From assembly GCF_900187945.1 (NCBI RefSeq), contig NZ_FYEH01000005.1, positions 1 through 64,000 of the forward strand: a stretch of 64,000 bases of DNA, given 5' to 3'. The translations under genes were made by a program, and so were the position numbers. Under the pieces are notes generated by a model. That model searched no databases and was not told the DNA's origin. It saw only the letters and a list, made by a program, of their open reading frames with translations. Positions 45,262-55,336 of the stretch are shown one piece after another. The stretch's first letter is position 1, and every line of letters starts with the position of its first letter. The stretch is from Arboricoccus pini. GTDB taxonomy: Bacteria > Pseudomonadota > Alphaproteobacteria > Geminicoccales > Geminicoccaceae.

Positions 45262-46494
45262 TTATTGGAAAAAGCGCCTCAAAAACGCGGGCATCAGGGG
45301 CGGCCCCTTGGGCACACGGCGCGTCGTCGTCCGGTTCGCCGGATCGAACAAGGCCCGGACGCGGTCCGCCGCGCGTTCCACATCGGCCATGGGTGGCGGC
45401 AAGGGACGGTCGTCCGGCCAGGGTTCTCCAAGCCAGACGCAGCGGCCGATTTCAACCTGGCGCTTGTGGATCAGCGTGACGTCGCGTGTGAGCCGCGTGG
45501 GTGCGTAGCGAAGTCCGAAGCGGAAGCTGTAGGGCTGAAGCTTCCAGTCCTGCAGGCGCTCCAGCCAACTGCTTCCTTGAAGTCGATGATCCGTCGGCAA
45601 GGGCGGACGGTGATTACCGGGCCCGCGACTGAAATCGAAGAGCAGCACAGGCTTTCGGGTGACGCAGGCCTCGACCATCATCGACATCGAGTCCGCCGTG
45701 ACGATGTGTCTGTCAGCCATCGCCAGGATGCCGAAATAAGGATTGTCGGGGTCGTCCTTGCGCCAGCGATAGACGAAGGCAGGGACGCGGATTTCGCTCA
45801 TGAAGGCATCGATGGCCTTGGCCGGCGTGCGGGCGCTGGTCGTGACGAGGAGCGAGCCGCCCATGGATTCGGCCAGCTTGGAAGCGTGATATCCCAGAAG
45901 GGCGCCATTCTCCCGGTCGAGCACGTAGGGGCCGGCATTGCCGCCGATGATCACCGAGATGAAAGGGCGCGGCAGATCGGCCAGGGCAGGCGCCAGCCTT
46001 GCCGCCGCGGCATCGAGGCGCGCCTTTGTGACACGATGCAAAGGGGCCTCGTTTTGCAGGATATTGGGCTTCTCCGGCAGCCGGTATTGCGGTGTCGTAA
46101 CGATCAGGTCGAAGCATTCATGCAGTGCCCAGGGACGGCCGGCATGGACAAGCTTGACCTTATCCGGGCCGCCCGCTTCGCGCTGGATCCAGCGCACCAA
46201 TGGTTCGTTGCGACGGCCGGCGGAGATGATCAATTCCGGCCAGGGTGGTTCCAACCGGTCGGATCTCGATTGGATCAGTCCCTTAAGGGTCGGGCCAGCG
46301 AAAAGGTTGGTAAGGATCTCAGTCTTGCGATACGCGAGCCGCTTGATCTCAAACGGCCAGCCCAGGGCCTCGGCCAGTGCCAGGATCTGCGAATTGTCGC
46401 CGGCTTTATGTCCCATCATCAGCCAGGTGCGCGGGGGCCGCCATTCTGGGGAGGCAACGGCGTCTTCGGCTGCGACGGATTCGTTCTTCGACAT
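45262..46494 (-). CDS. ELM1-family protein (predicted nucleoside-diphosphate-sugar epimerase/glycosyltransferase-like)
   Basis: 410 residues from the ATG at 46494. It matches the family of plant mitochondrial fission protein ELM1 common in alphaproteobacteria: GHKAGDNSQILALAEALGWP, HAGRPWALHECFDLIVTTPQY, VIIGGNAGPYVL, TADSMSMMVEACVTRKPV. The fold resembles GT-B glycosyltransferases. Role in bacteria unproven; it may act in envelope glycolipid synthesis. Confidence 0.85.
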   Translation of the reverse strand: MSKNESVAAEDAVASPEWRPPRTWLMMGHKAGDNSQILALAEALGWPFEIKRLAYRKTEILTNLFAGPTLKGLIQSRSDRLEPPWPELIISAGRRNEPLVRWIQREAGGPDKVKLVHAGRPWALHECFDLIVTTPQYRLPEKPNILQNEAPLHRVTKARLDAAAARLAPALADLPRPFISVIIGGNAGPYVLDRENGALLGYHASKLAESMGGSLLVTTSARTPAKAIDAFMSEIRVPAFVYRWRKDDPDNPYFGILAMADRHIVTADSMSMMVEACVTRKPVLLFDFSRGPGNHRPPLPTDHRLQGSSWLERLQDWKLQPYSFRFGLRYAPTRLTRDVTLIHKRQVEIGRCVWLGEPWPDDRPLPPPMADVERAADRVRALFDPANRTTTRRVPKGPPLMPAFLRRFFQ

Positions 46495-46893
46495 GGGCGG
46501 TCGTCTAGGGCGCAACGCATCGGCTGTAAATCCGCCCTGGCATCTTCATGAAGCCGTCGCCCTGGGCTAAGCAGGCCCCGCCACCTTAAGGAAGGGCATC
46601 CGGATGGGGTCGATCTTGAACGAGGAGCACTTGCCGCATCAAGGCGCGGACAAGGTCATCGATGGTCGGGCTGCCCTTTGCCTCGGGCGGTCTGAGCGAG
46701 CACGCATCATCCTGGCAAGGCTGCAAGGCACGTGTCCCGTTGCGGCGGCGGTTGCCGGCGAACCTCCTCTCAATCGAGCTGCCGGGCGCACGGCACGACC
46801 AGCCTTCTATGTCACGGACGGTTCCCATGACCTACACGGTCTGGCCCTGGCTGATCGGGAGGCCGTGGGTGCGCCCGGTGGTTTTCTCAAGGC
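46495..46893. other. Intergenic region, about 400 nt, before the urease operon
   Basis: Short open frames exist on both strands, but none has a ribosome site and a recognisable product together. It should hold the ure promoter. I see no NtrC or sigma-54 site I would defend. Confidence 0.4.
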
Positions 46894-47742
46894 GTGGTGA
46901 AGGATGAGCCTGCTTTTCTCCCGCGCGCGCAGGGCCGGGCCGAGTTGGAGGTCAAGTGGCAAGATGGCCGGACGCGGCTGGCACACGCTTTGGAAGAGGG
47001 TGCTGCCAAGCTGCGTTTTCCGCGTGCCGACGATCCAGCCGGCTTCGAGGCGGTCTGGATCAACAGTGCCGGTGGCCTCACCGACGGTGACCGTCTTACT
47101 CTGCGGGTCAAGGCAGGAGAAAAGGCGCGCCTTCTGCTTACGAGCCAGGCAGCCGAAAAGGTCTACCGGGCACGCCACGGGATGGCGGCGGCACGGCTTG
47201 ACGTCCGTCTGGATGCCGCATTGGGAAGCCATGTCGAATGGCTGCCGCAGGAAACGATCCTGTTCGAGAGTGGCATGCTTGAGCGCAGCTTCGAGGTCGA
47301 CTTGGCACCCGGGGCCACGCTCCTTGCCGCCGAGAGCGTCGTCCTTGGCAGGACGGCACGCGGCGAGGTCGTGGAGCGGGGGCAGTTCGCTGATTCCTGG
47401 ATGATCCGGCGCGAAGGACAGCCGATCTGGGCCGACCGCTTGCGGCTCACTGGAGCGATTGGCGCTCTTGGCCGGCGACCCGCGCTCCTGGATGGTGCGC
47501 GCGCTTTTGCCAGCATCCTTTATGTCGGGGCCGACGCCGAAAGCCGGCAGGAGGCCGTCCGCGAATGGTGCGAAGCCTTGCCGATCCGCGCTGGCTGCTC
47601 GGCGCGTGGCGAGCTTCTTGCTCTGCGTTGCCTAGCTGCCGATGGCGATCAACTGCGCATGGCAATGAGCCTGTTGCTCAGCCGCTTTCGATCTGCTTTG
47701 GCAGGCGCTACCGTGCCCTTGCCCCGTCTCTGGTCCTGTTGA
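46894..47742 (+). CDS. ureD: Urease accessory protein UreD
   Basis: 282 residues from GTG 46894 (GTG 46897 also possible). It shows the conserved NSAGGLTDGDRL, TSQAAEKVYRA, EWLPQETILFE and GRTARGE motifs. UreD binds apo-urease and with UreF and UreG builds the nickel-insertion complex. It is the first gene of ureDABCEFG. Confidence 0.95.
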   Translation: MVKDEPAFLPRAQGRAELEVKWQDGRTRLAHALEEGAAKLRFPRADDPAGFEAVWINSAGGLTDGDRLTLRVKAGEKARLLLTSQAAEKVYRARHGMAAARLDVRLDAALGSHVEWLPQETILFESGMLERSFEVDLAPGATLLAAESVVLGRTARGEVVERGQFADSWMIRREGQPIWADRLRLTGAIGALGRRPALLDGARAFASILYVGADAESRQEAVREWCEALPIRAGCSARGELLALRCLAADGDQLRMAMSLLLSRFRSALAGATVPLPRLWSC

Positions 47743-47760
47743 GAAAGAACGAATCCGGTC

Positions 47761-48063
47761 ATGAATCTGACGCCCCGCGAGAAGGACAAGCTGCTTATCA
47801 GCATGGCGGCCATGGTGGCGCGACGTCGTCTCGAGCGTGGGGTCAAGCTGAACCATCCCGAGGCCGTTGCGCTCATCACCGACTTCGTCGTCGAGGGGGC
47901 GAGGGACGGCCGGTCGGTGGCCGAACTCATGAGCGAGGGCGCGAAGGTGATAAGCCGCGACCAGGTCATGCCAGGGATTGCCGAGATGATCCACGACGTC
48001 CAGGTCGAGGCGACTTTCCCGGACGGCACCAAGCTCGTTACCGTGCACGAACCCATCCGATGA
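47761..48063 (+). CDS. ureA: Urease subunit gamma
   Basis: 100 residues, the standard length: [51 protein letters not shown]. Structural subunit of the (alpha-beta-gamma)3 enzyme. Confidence 0.97.
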   Translation: MNLTPREKDKLLISMAAMVARRRLERGVKLNHPEAVALITDFVVEGARDGRSVAELMSEGAKVISRDQVMPGIAEMIHDVQVEATFPDGTKLVTVHEPIR

Positions 48064-48076
48064 AAGGGGCATCGTC

Positions 48077-48382
48077 ATGATACCCGGAGAGATTATCACC
48101 ATGCCCGGCGAAATCGAGTTGAACGCCGGACGGCGGACGATAACACTTGCCGTCGCCAATACCGGAGACCGGCCGATCCAGGTGGGCTCGCACTATCATT
48201 TCTTTGAGACGAACGATGCGCTGGCCTTCGATCGCGATCAGGCCAGGGGTATGCGTCTGGCGATCCCCGCCGGCACCGCGGTTCGCTTCGAACCCGGCCA
48301 GCGCCGCGAGGTGGCGCTGGTCGAAATCGGTGGCGCACGCAAGATCTTCGGCTTCAATCAGAAAGTGATGGGCGCCCTCTAG
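48077..48382 (+). CDS. ureB: Urease subunit beta
   Basis: 101 residues: [29 protein letters not shown] and [17 protein letters not shown]. Separate beta and gamma genes, as in most proteobacteria. Confidence 0.97.
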   Translation: MIPGEIITMPGEIELNAGRRTITLAVANTGDRPIQVGSHYHFFETNDALAFDRDQARGMRLAIPAGTAVRFEPGQRREVALVEIGGARKIFGFNQKVMGAL

Positions 48383-48430
48383 GCCAGGCCCTTCTTCCAT
48401 CCCAAGACGTCTTGGCCTCGGAGGCCCCAC

Positions 48431-50137
<1,707 letters not shown>

Positions 50138-50139
50138 CC

Positions 50140-50589
50140 ATGCGACGCGCCACTCACCTGACCGGCGATATCGAGCCCAGTGCCACCGTCACGCTCGACC
50201 ATGGCGCGCGTCATCGCCGCCGGCTTCGCCTGACGACCGACCAGGGAGCAGAGTTTCTTCTCGACCTTCCGGAGGCGCGCGCCCTCCGGGAGGGCGATGT
50301 CCTGGCCCTCGATGACGGAACTGCCGTGCGTGTTCGCGCCGCGCCGGAGGACGTGATCGAGGTGGCGCTGGCCGAGCCGCTCGAACTTGCCCGCATCGCC
50401 TGGCATCTGGGCAATCGCCACACGCCAGTACAGATCCTGCCCGGACGCCTGCGTCTTCATCCCGACCACGTGCTCGAAGCGATGCTTGCCGGATTGGGTC
50501 TGATCTGCGAGCGGCATCGGGCGGCGTTCGACCCCGAGAGCGGTGCCTATGCCACGCATAATCATGGTCGCCACGACCATGACCACTGA
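50140..50589 (+). CDS. ureE: Urease accessory protein UreE
   Basis: 149 residues from ATG 50140. N-domain with LTTDQGAEFLLDLPEA and a C-domain containing WHLGNRHTP and HPDHVLEAML, the nickel dimer site. The His-rich tail [10 protein letters not shown] should bind extra nickel. 11-nt overlap with ureF. Confidence 0.94.
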   Translation: MRRATHLTGDIEPSATVTLDHGARHRRRLRLTTDQGAEFLLDLPEARALREGDVLALDDGTAVRVRAAPEDVIEVALAEPLELARIAWHLGNRHTPVQILPGRLRLHPDHVLEAMLAGLGLICERHRAAFDPESGAYATHNHGRHDHDH

Positions 50590-51268
50590 GGCGGCCGCGG
50601 CCTGGCTCTATCGCCTGATGGCTTGGCTTTCGCCTGCCTATCCGGTCGGCGCCTTCAGCTATAGTCATGGTCTCGAATGGGCGGTGGAGCAACGGCTCGT
50701 TGGCGATCGCTCAAGCCTTGAGGACTGGCTCGATGATGTCCTTCGGCATGGCGGGGGCCGAATTGACGCCATCCTTTGCGCCCATGCTTACGCGGCTGCG
50801 GCGCTAGGTGACCGGCCGACGCTCGTGGGCCTGCGTGATCTTGGCGAAGCGCTGGCTCCGACACGTGAACTGGCTCTGGAGACCCTCTCGCAGGGCGAGG
50901 CGTTTCGTACAACCACGCTCGCGGCCTGGCCGGACCTTGAGCGACTGGCGGAGCTTCTCCCCGACAGGCTGCCGGCCTACCCGATTGCCGTCGGTGCCGC
51001 CGCCGCGGTAGCAGCCATTCCGATGCTGCCGGCGCTCGAAGCCTATCTGCATGCCTTTGTCGCCAATTTGACGTCGGCCGGAGTCCGTCTCATCCCATTG
51101 GGCCAGACCGATGGACAGCGCATCGTTGCCAATCTCGAGCCTGTATGTGTCGAGATGGCCGAGGCGGCCCGTCTCGCACCACTGGACGATCTCGGTACCG
51201 CCACGTTGATGGTCGACTGGTGCTCGATGCGGCATGAAACGCAATATACGAGGCTTTTCAGATCATGA
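50579..51268 (+). CDS. ureF: Urease accessory protein UreF
   Basis: 229 residues from ATG 50579. [20 protein letters not shown] is the UreF signature, with the all-helical remainder. It bridges UreD-urease and UreG and guards GTP hydrolysis. Overlaps ureE by 11 nt and ureG by 4 nt. Confidence 0.94.
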   Translation: MTTEAAAAWLYRLMAWLSPAYPVGAFSYSHGLEWAVEQRLVGDRSSLEDWLDDVLRHGGGRIDAILCAHAYAAAALGDRPTLVGLRDLGEALAPTRELALETLSQGEAFRTTTLAAWPDLERLAELLPDRLPAYPIAVGAAAAVAAIPMLPALEAYLHAFVANLTSAGVRLIPLGQTDGQRIVANLEPVCVEMAEAARLAPLDDLGTATLMVDWCSMRHETQYTRLFRS

Positions 51269-51885
51269 ATGCATCGAATGGACCTCTTCGCGTTGGCATT
51301 GGCGGCCCGGTGGGCTCCGGCAAGACCGCCCTTTGCGAGATGCTTTGCAAGGCCATGCGCGACCGCTGGAACATGGCTGTCGTCACCAACGACATTTATA
51401 CCAAGGAAGACCAGCGGCTCCTGACCGTCTCAGGAGCTCTTGATGCCGAGCGGATCGTCGGCGTCGAGACCGGTGGTTGCCCACATACCGCCATCCGTGA
51501 GGATGCCTCGATCAACCTGGCCGCCATTGCCGATCTGAACCGTCGCTTCGAGGGATTGGAACTCCTCTTGATCGAATCGGGCGGCGACAATCTAGCGGCC
51601 ACCTTCAGTCCTGAACTGGCCGATCTTACCATCTACGTGATCGACGTGGCAGGCGGGGAGAAGATCCCGCGGAAAGGTGGCCCAGGTATTACTCGATCGG
51701 ACCTACTCGTGATCAACAAGATCGACCTTGCGCCAATGGTGGGGGCGTCTCTCGACGTCATGGCAGCCGATACGGCGCGCATGCGCAAGGAGCGTCCCTG
51801 GGTCTTCACCAACATCAAGGCGAACCAGGGCGTAGCCGAAGTGGTCGCATTCATCGCCCGTGAAGGCGGGCTGAGGGCTGCCTGA
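51265..51885 (+). CDS. ureG: Urease accessory GTPase UreG
   Basis: 206 residues. P-loop [13 protein letters not shown], nickel-binding motif [13 protein letters not shown], and VINKIDLAP as G4. Last gene of the operon. No nickel or urea transporter genes are present around it. Confidence 0.96.
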   Translation: MNASNGPLRVGIGGPVGSGKTALCEMLCKAMRDRWNMAVVTNDIYTKEDQRLLTVSGALDAERIVGVETGGCPHTAIREDASINLAAIADLNRRFEGLELLLIESGGDNLAATFSPELADLTIYVIDVAGGEKIPRKGGPGITRSDLLVINKIDLAPMVGASLDVMAADTARMRKERPWVFTNIKANQGVAEVVAFIAREGGLRAA

Positions 51886-51914
51886 ATTTTCCGTGGCGGC
51901 GCGGACCGATGCAT

Positions 51915-51945
51915 CTTGACGGAGAGCGGCAGCTTCCCAAATGTA
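51915..51945 (+). promoter_or_regulatory. Sigma-32-type (RpoH) promoter of hsp20
   Basis: CTTGACG (51915-51921), a 14-nt spacer and CCCAAATGTA (51936-51945) resemble the alphaproteobacterial RpoH consensus CTTGAAA-N11-15-CCCCATNT. It sits about 104 nt upstream of the heat-shock gene start. Confidence 0.6.
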
Positions 51946-51948
51946 TGA

Positions 51949-52048
51949 CACGCAGCGTGCCAAAGTGTTGGGCGTAGCGTTTTGTAAGAAGTGACGTGGC
52001 TCGACTTGGTGGGTGCGTCTCTGATCTATCGCTCAATGGAGGGTAGTT
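51949..52048 (+). ncRNA. ROSE-like RNA thermometer in the hsp20 leader
   Basis: The roughly 100-nt leader has a first hairpin CACGC-A-GCGTG (51949-51959) and, at its end, TCGCT (52029-52033) facing the ribosome site GGAGGG (52038-52043). CTC pairs with GAG and leaves a G-G opposition, as in the UYGCU motif of ROSE elements, which melt on heating to free the ribosome site. The GACG/CGTC arms between them could form a second stem. Confidence 0.55.
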
Positions 52049-52498
52049 ATGTCAATCGTCTTCAACAGCAGCTTCGATCCTTTCCGCGGTCTCGAACTCT
52101 TTCCTGCCAATGGAGCGCGCAAGCCATTGGCGCCTGCTTATGATCTCGTCGCCCAGGGCGAGCATAATTTCAAGCTTGCATTAGCCGTGCCTGGCTATGC
52201 GGAGACGGAACTCAGTCTTACCGTCGATGACGGCACGTTGATCGTTCGCGGTGAGCCCAAACAGAGCGAGGAGAGTGCCTCCGACGGGCTCAAATGGATC
52301 CGTAGAGGAATCTCCCACAACGCTTTCGAACAGCGCTTTGCGCTGGCCGAGCATGTGCAGGTCAAGTCGGCCAATCTAGCCAACGGGGTGTTGGAGATCG
52401 AACTTGAGCGGGTGATCCCCGAGGCTCTAAAGCCTCGTACGATTGCGATCGGTAAAGCCACTGTGCCCGCCGACAGGTCGATTTCCCAGGCTGCGTGA
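52049..52498 (+). CDS. Small heat-shock protein Hsp20 (IbpA-like)
   Basis: 149 residues. Alpha-crystallin domain about 30-125, with YDLVAQGEHNFKLALAVPGY, GTLIVRGEPK and ANGVLEIELER. It holds unfolded proteins for refolding. Sigma-32-type promoter and a thermometer-like leader suggest dual heat control. Confidence 0.93.
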   Translation: MSIVFNSSFDPFRGLELFPANGARKPLAPAYDLVAQGEHNFKLALAVPGYAETELSLTVDDGTLIVRGEPKQSEESASDGLKWIRRGISHNAFEQRFALAEHVQVKSANLANGVLEIELERVIPEALKPRTIAIGKATVPADRSISQAA

Positions 52499-52567
52499 CA
52501 GGCCAGGATCGCATAGGTTATCGCTATTGCGGTCCACGTGGTCTAGACAGTAACCGATCCGACATAG

Positions 52568-52600
52568 GCGGGCGTGGCGTCAAAGCTGCGCCCGCTTCTG
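52568..52600 (+). terminator. Possible terminator after hsp20
   Basis: GCGGGCG (52568-52574) pairs with CGCCCGC (52589-52595), followed by TTCTGTC. The stem is strong but the T-run is poor, so termination may be partial. Confidence 0.4.
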
Positions 52601-52689
52601 TCAACTATACGCCGTCCTGGCGGGGCAGAGAGTGAAGTAACGAGACGGTTGATAGCGGGCTTCGCTGACAACTAGGTAATGGATGGCAG

Positions 52690-53601
52690 ATGGCTCGGTC
52701 TCTCTATGACAAGCTTGGCGTCGAGCGTAATGCCACGGACGCCGAGATCACCAAGGCATATCGAAAGCTCGCCAAGAAATATCATCCGGACGTTAATCCG
52801 GGCGACAAGAAGGCTGAGGACACGTTCAAGGACGTTACGGCTGCCTACGATATTCTTCTCGATAAGAATAAGCGGGCGCTTTACGATCGCGGCGAGATTG
52901 ATGAGGACGGCCGGGAGCGGGGGTTCGCCGGAGGCGGTTTCAATCCACGTGGCGGCTTCAATGGTGCCGGAGCCGGGCCCGGTGCCGGTATGCGCTTTGA
53001 TTTTTCTCAGGGCGGAGGCGGCTTTGAGGATGTGCTGAACGATTTGTTCGGCAGTGTCGGAGGTGGGCGCGGTGCACGCGGACGGCCGTCGATGGGCGAA
53101 GATATTCGCCTCTCACTCGATCTCGATTTTGTCGACGCCGCGCTTGGCGCGAAGAAGCGCGTCAACTTGCCTGACGGCAGCACACTCGACCTCAATATTC
53201 CAGCGGGTACCGAGACGGGGAACGTGCTGCGCCTACGCGGCAAGGGCCGGTCGGGAGCAGGAGGCGCTGGCGACGCGCTGGTGGAGGTAACGGTTCGCGA
53301 TCATCCGCAGTTCAAGCGCGACGGGCGGGACATTCTCATTGATTGTCCTTTGCCGCTCACCGTGGCCATCGCAGGCGGTAGGCTCAGGGTCCCGACCCTG
53401 ACCGGTCAGGTGAGCCTGAAGGTGGCGCCGGGTACGAGTTCGGGTAAGATCTTGCGTCTGCGTGGCAAAGGCATTCCGGGCGTCAAGGGAAAGCTCGATG
53501 GTGACCAACTCGTCCGGGTGATGGTCGAACTTCCATCGACGATCGACGATCAATTGCGAAACTGGGCCGACGCCCATCAGCCCGCCGAAGCTGCGGATTG
53601 A
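52690..53601 (+). CDS. DnaJ-type co-chaperone, CbpA-like
   Basis: 303 residues: J domain with HPD in KYHPDVNP (about 5-70), a Gly/Phe-rich linker (about 78-110), then two C-terminal substrate domains. The zinc-finger region of DnaJ is absent, so it is the CbpA (type II) class that stimulates DnaK. Its end overlaps the convergent deaminase gene by 25 nt. Confidence 0.93.
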   Translation: MARSLYDKLGVERNATDAEITKAYRKLAKKYHPDVNPGDKKAEDTFKDVTAAYDILLDKNKRALYDRGEIDEDGRERGFAGGGFNPRGGFNGAGAGPGAGMRFDFSQGGGGFEDVLNDLFGSVGGGRGARGRPSMGEDIRLSLDLDFVDAALGAKKRVNLPDGSTLDLNIPAGTETGNVLRLRGKGRSGAGGAGDALVEVTVRDHPQFKRDGRDILIDCPLPLTVAIAGGRLRVPTLTGQVSLKVAPGTSSGKILRLRGKGIPGVKGKLDGDQLVRVMVELPSTIDDQLRNWADAHQPAEAAD

Positions 53602-54896
53602 TCCACCATTCGGGCGAGAGGCTGGTGCATGAATTCGACACGTTCCGGCCGTCCGGCTAGCGATAGACTGGCATGGCGTGGCGGTGTCGAAGCAATGATC
53701 CGACCCTCGCGAATGACCTGAAGGCGAGTTGCCCGCAGACGGATGGCCTCGAAGGGATCAGCGGCCTCAAGCAGCACAAGGTTTGCCTTTGCACCCACCT
53801 GCAGGCCATAGCCCTTCAGTCCCAAGATTTGCGCCGGCGTGGTGGTAACGCTCTCAAAGCAACGACGGATTTCATCCTGGCTCGTCATGTGCAGTGCGTG
53901 AACGGCCATATGTGCCACGTCCAGCATGTCGCCCGATCCCATCGCGTACCAGGGATCCATGCAGCAATCCTGGCCGAACGCTACGGGAATCCCGTGGGCC
54001 TGCATCTCCGGCACGCGTGTTAGACCCCGACGCTTTGGATAGGTGTCCTGCCGTCCCTGGATCGCCATGTTGACCAGTGGATTGCTAATCGCCGCGACAC
54101 CAGCCTCGGCGACGAGTGGCAACAGCTTGGAGACGTAGTAATTGTCCATGCTGTGCATGGATGTAGTATGCGATGCGGTCACCCTGCCTTGCAGCTTGTT
54201 ACGTTCCGCCTCGTAGGCGAGCGTCTCAATATGCCGCGACATGGGATCGTCGCTCTCGTCACAATGAATGTCGACCATCAGCCCACGTTCCGCAGCAATC
54301 TCGACAAGCTGGCGAAGGGAGCGCGCGCCCTCCGCCATCGTTCGCTCGAAATGGGGAATGCCACCCACAACCTCGACGCCCATGTCGAGAGCACGGACAA
54401 GGTTGGCCAAGGCAGTTGGCGAGCGATAGAGCCCGTCTTGTGGGAAAGCCACGAGTTGTAGCTCGAGATAAGGCGCGACACGGCGCTTGACTTCCAAAAG
54501 GGCTTCGACACCGACTAGTCGGTCGTCACAGACGTCGACATGACTGCGAATGGCGCCGACGCCTTGAGCAACAGCGATGTCGCAATAGGCAAGCGCCCGT
54601 TCGACGACCGCCTCTACCTTCAACAGCGGCTTCAGTTCGCTCCAGAGGGCGATCCCTTCGAGCAGTGTGCCCGAGCGATTGAGCCGGGGCAGGCCCAATG
54701 ACAAGGTCGCGTCCATATGAAAGTGGCAGTCGATGAAAGGCGCGGTGACGAGTTTGCCAGCCGCGTCGATCTCGCGTTCGCCATGAGTATCACTCGAAGG
54801 TCGGATCTCGGCGATCCGACCTTCGGCTATGATGATGTCCTGGTTCGTTTGTCCGTCCGGCAACGTGGCCCGGCGAACGACTAGATCGGCGCTCAT
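53577..54896 (-). CDS. Cytosine deaminase-type amidohydrolase, possible 5-methylcytosine deaminase
   Basis: 439 residues, like E. coli CodA across its length with a constant offset of three: H58 and H60, Q153, H211, E214, H243 and D310 match CodA H61, H63, Q156, H214, E217, H246 and D313. The next residue is Cys311 where CodA has Asp314, the residue that excludes 5-methylcytosine; enzymes lacking this Asp deaminate 5-methylcytosine to thymine. So this is likely a 5-methylcytosine or broad pyrimidine deaminase. No cytosine permease gene is adjacent. Confidence 0.85.
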   Translation of the reverse strand: MSADLVVRRATLPDGQTNQDIIIAEGRIAEIRPSSDTHGEREIDAAGKLVTAPFIDCHFHMDATLSLGLPRLNRSGTLLEGIALWSELKPLLKVEAVVERALAYCDIAVAQGVGAIRSHVDVCDDRLVGVEALLEVKRRVAPYLELQLVAFPQDGLYRSPTALANLVRALDMGVEVVGGIPHFERTMAEGARSLRQLVEIAAERGLMVDIHCDESDDPMSRHIETLAYEAERNKLQGRVTASHTTSMHSMDNYYVSKLLPLVAEAGVAAISNPLVNMAIQGRQDTYPKRRGLTRVPEMQAHGIPVAFGQDCCMDPWYAMGSGDMLDVAHMAVHALHMTSQDEIRRCFESVTTTPAQILGLKGYGLQVGAKANLVLLEAADPFEAIRLRATRLQVIREGRIIASTPPRHASLSLAGRPERVEFMHQPLARMVDQSAASAG

Positions 54897-55028
54897 TCTC
54901 TCTCCTGGTCCCGCAAGCGACTTCCATCAGCCTTCAAGGCTTGAACGGCCGCCATCCTCTAGCAGGAGCGCAGGATGCGAGACCGAAGTCGAGCCTTCAA
55001 GCTAGATGGCAAGTCTCCAGCCGCAGGG

Positions 55029-55199
55029 TCAGACGCTTCGGCCGCGCGCCACGTGCATGATCAAGCCGATCAGGAAAAGTACGATGAAGACGATGAAAAT
55101 GATCTTGGCGATCTGCGCTGCTCCGGCGGCAATGCCTCCAAATCCGAGCACGCCCGCGATGAGCGCAATGACGAGGAAGATGAGAGCCCATCGAAGCAT
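55029..55199 (-). CDS. DUF1328 small membrane protein
   Basis: 56 residues starting at ATG 55199, behind AGAAGGA. The sequence [20 protein letters not shown] then [19 protein letters not shown] is the DUF1328 (YtjA/UPF0391) pattern of two helices. The family is stress-linked in several bacteria but has no proven role. A branched inverted-repeat element lies in its leader. Confidence 0.85.
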   Translation of the reverse strand: MLRWALIFLVIALIAGVLGFGGIAAGAAQIAKIIFIVFIVLFLIGLIMHVARGRSV

Positions 55200-55245
55200 G
55201 TTTTCGATCCTTCTTCTTTAGCGGCGATACCAGACGTCGTGGGAT

Positions 55246-55328
55246 AGCTTGGCCGAGAACGAATGCCTGCCAGGACGGTTCCGTCCAACATCGCTCATCG
55301 AGACCTTCAGGCAGTATCAGGCCAAGCT
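55246..55328 (-). ncRNA. Branched inverted-repeat element (candidate structured RNA)
   Basis: An 83-nt block of nested inverted repeats. P1: AGCTTGGCC (55246-55254) with GGCCAAGCT (55320-55328), 9 bp. P2: TGCCTG (55264-55269) with CAGGCA (55308-55313), 6 bp. P3: GGACG (55273-55277) with CGTCC (55282-55286). P4: CTC/GAG (55294-55302). It starts 8 nt after the aminomutase-like gene ends and stops 47 nt before the DUF1328 start, so it may be a leader of the small gene or a 3' structure. No U-run follows. Confidence 0.5.
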
Positions 55329-55336
55329 TGTAATGC

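Noticed and set aside
46604-46900. 98-residue plus-strand frame and an overlapping 80-residue minus-strand frame before ureD
   Set aside because: Neither has a recognisable domain or start signal; both are probably chance frames in GC-rich DNA.
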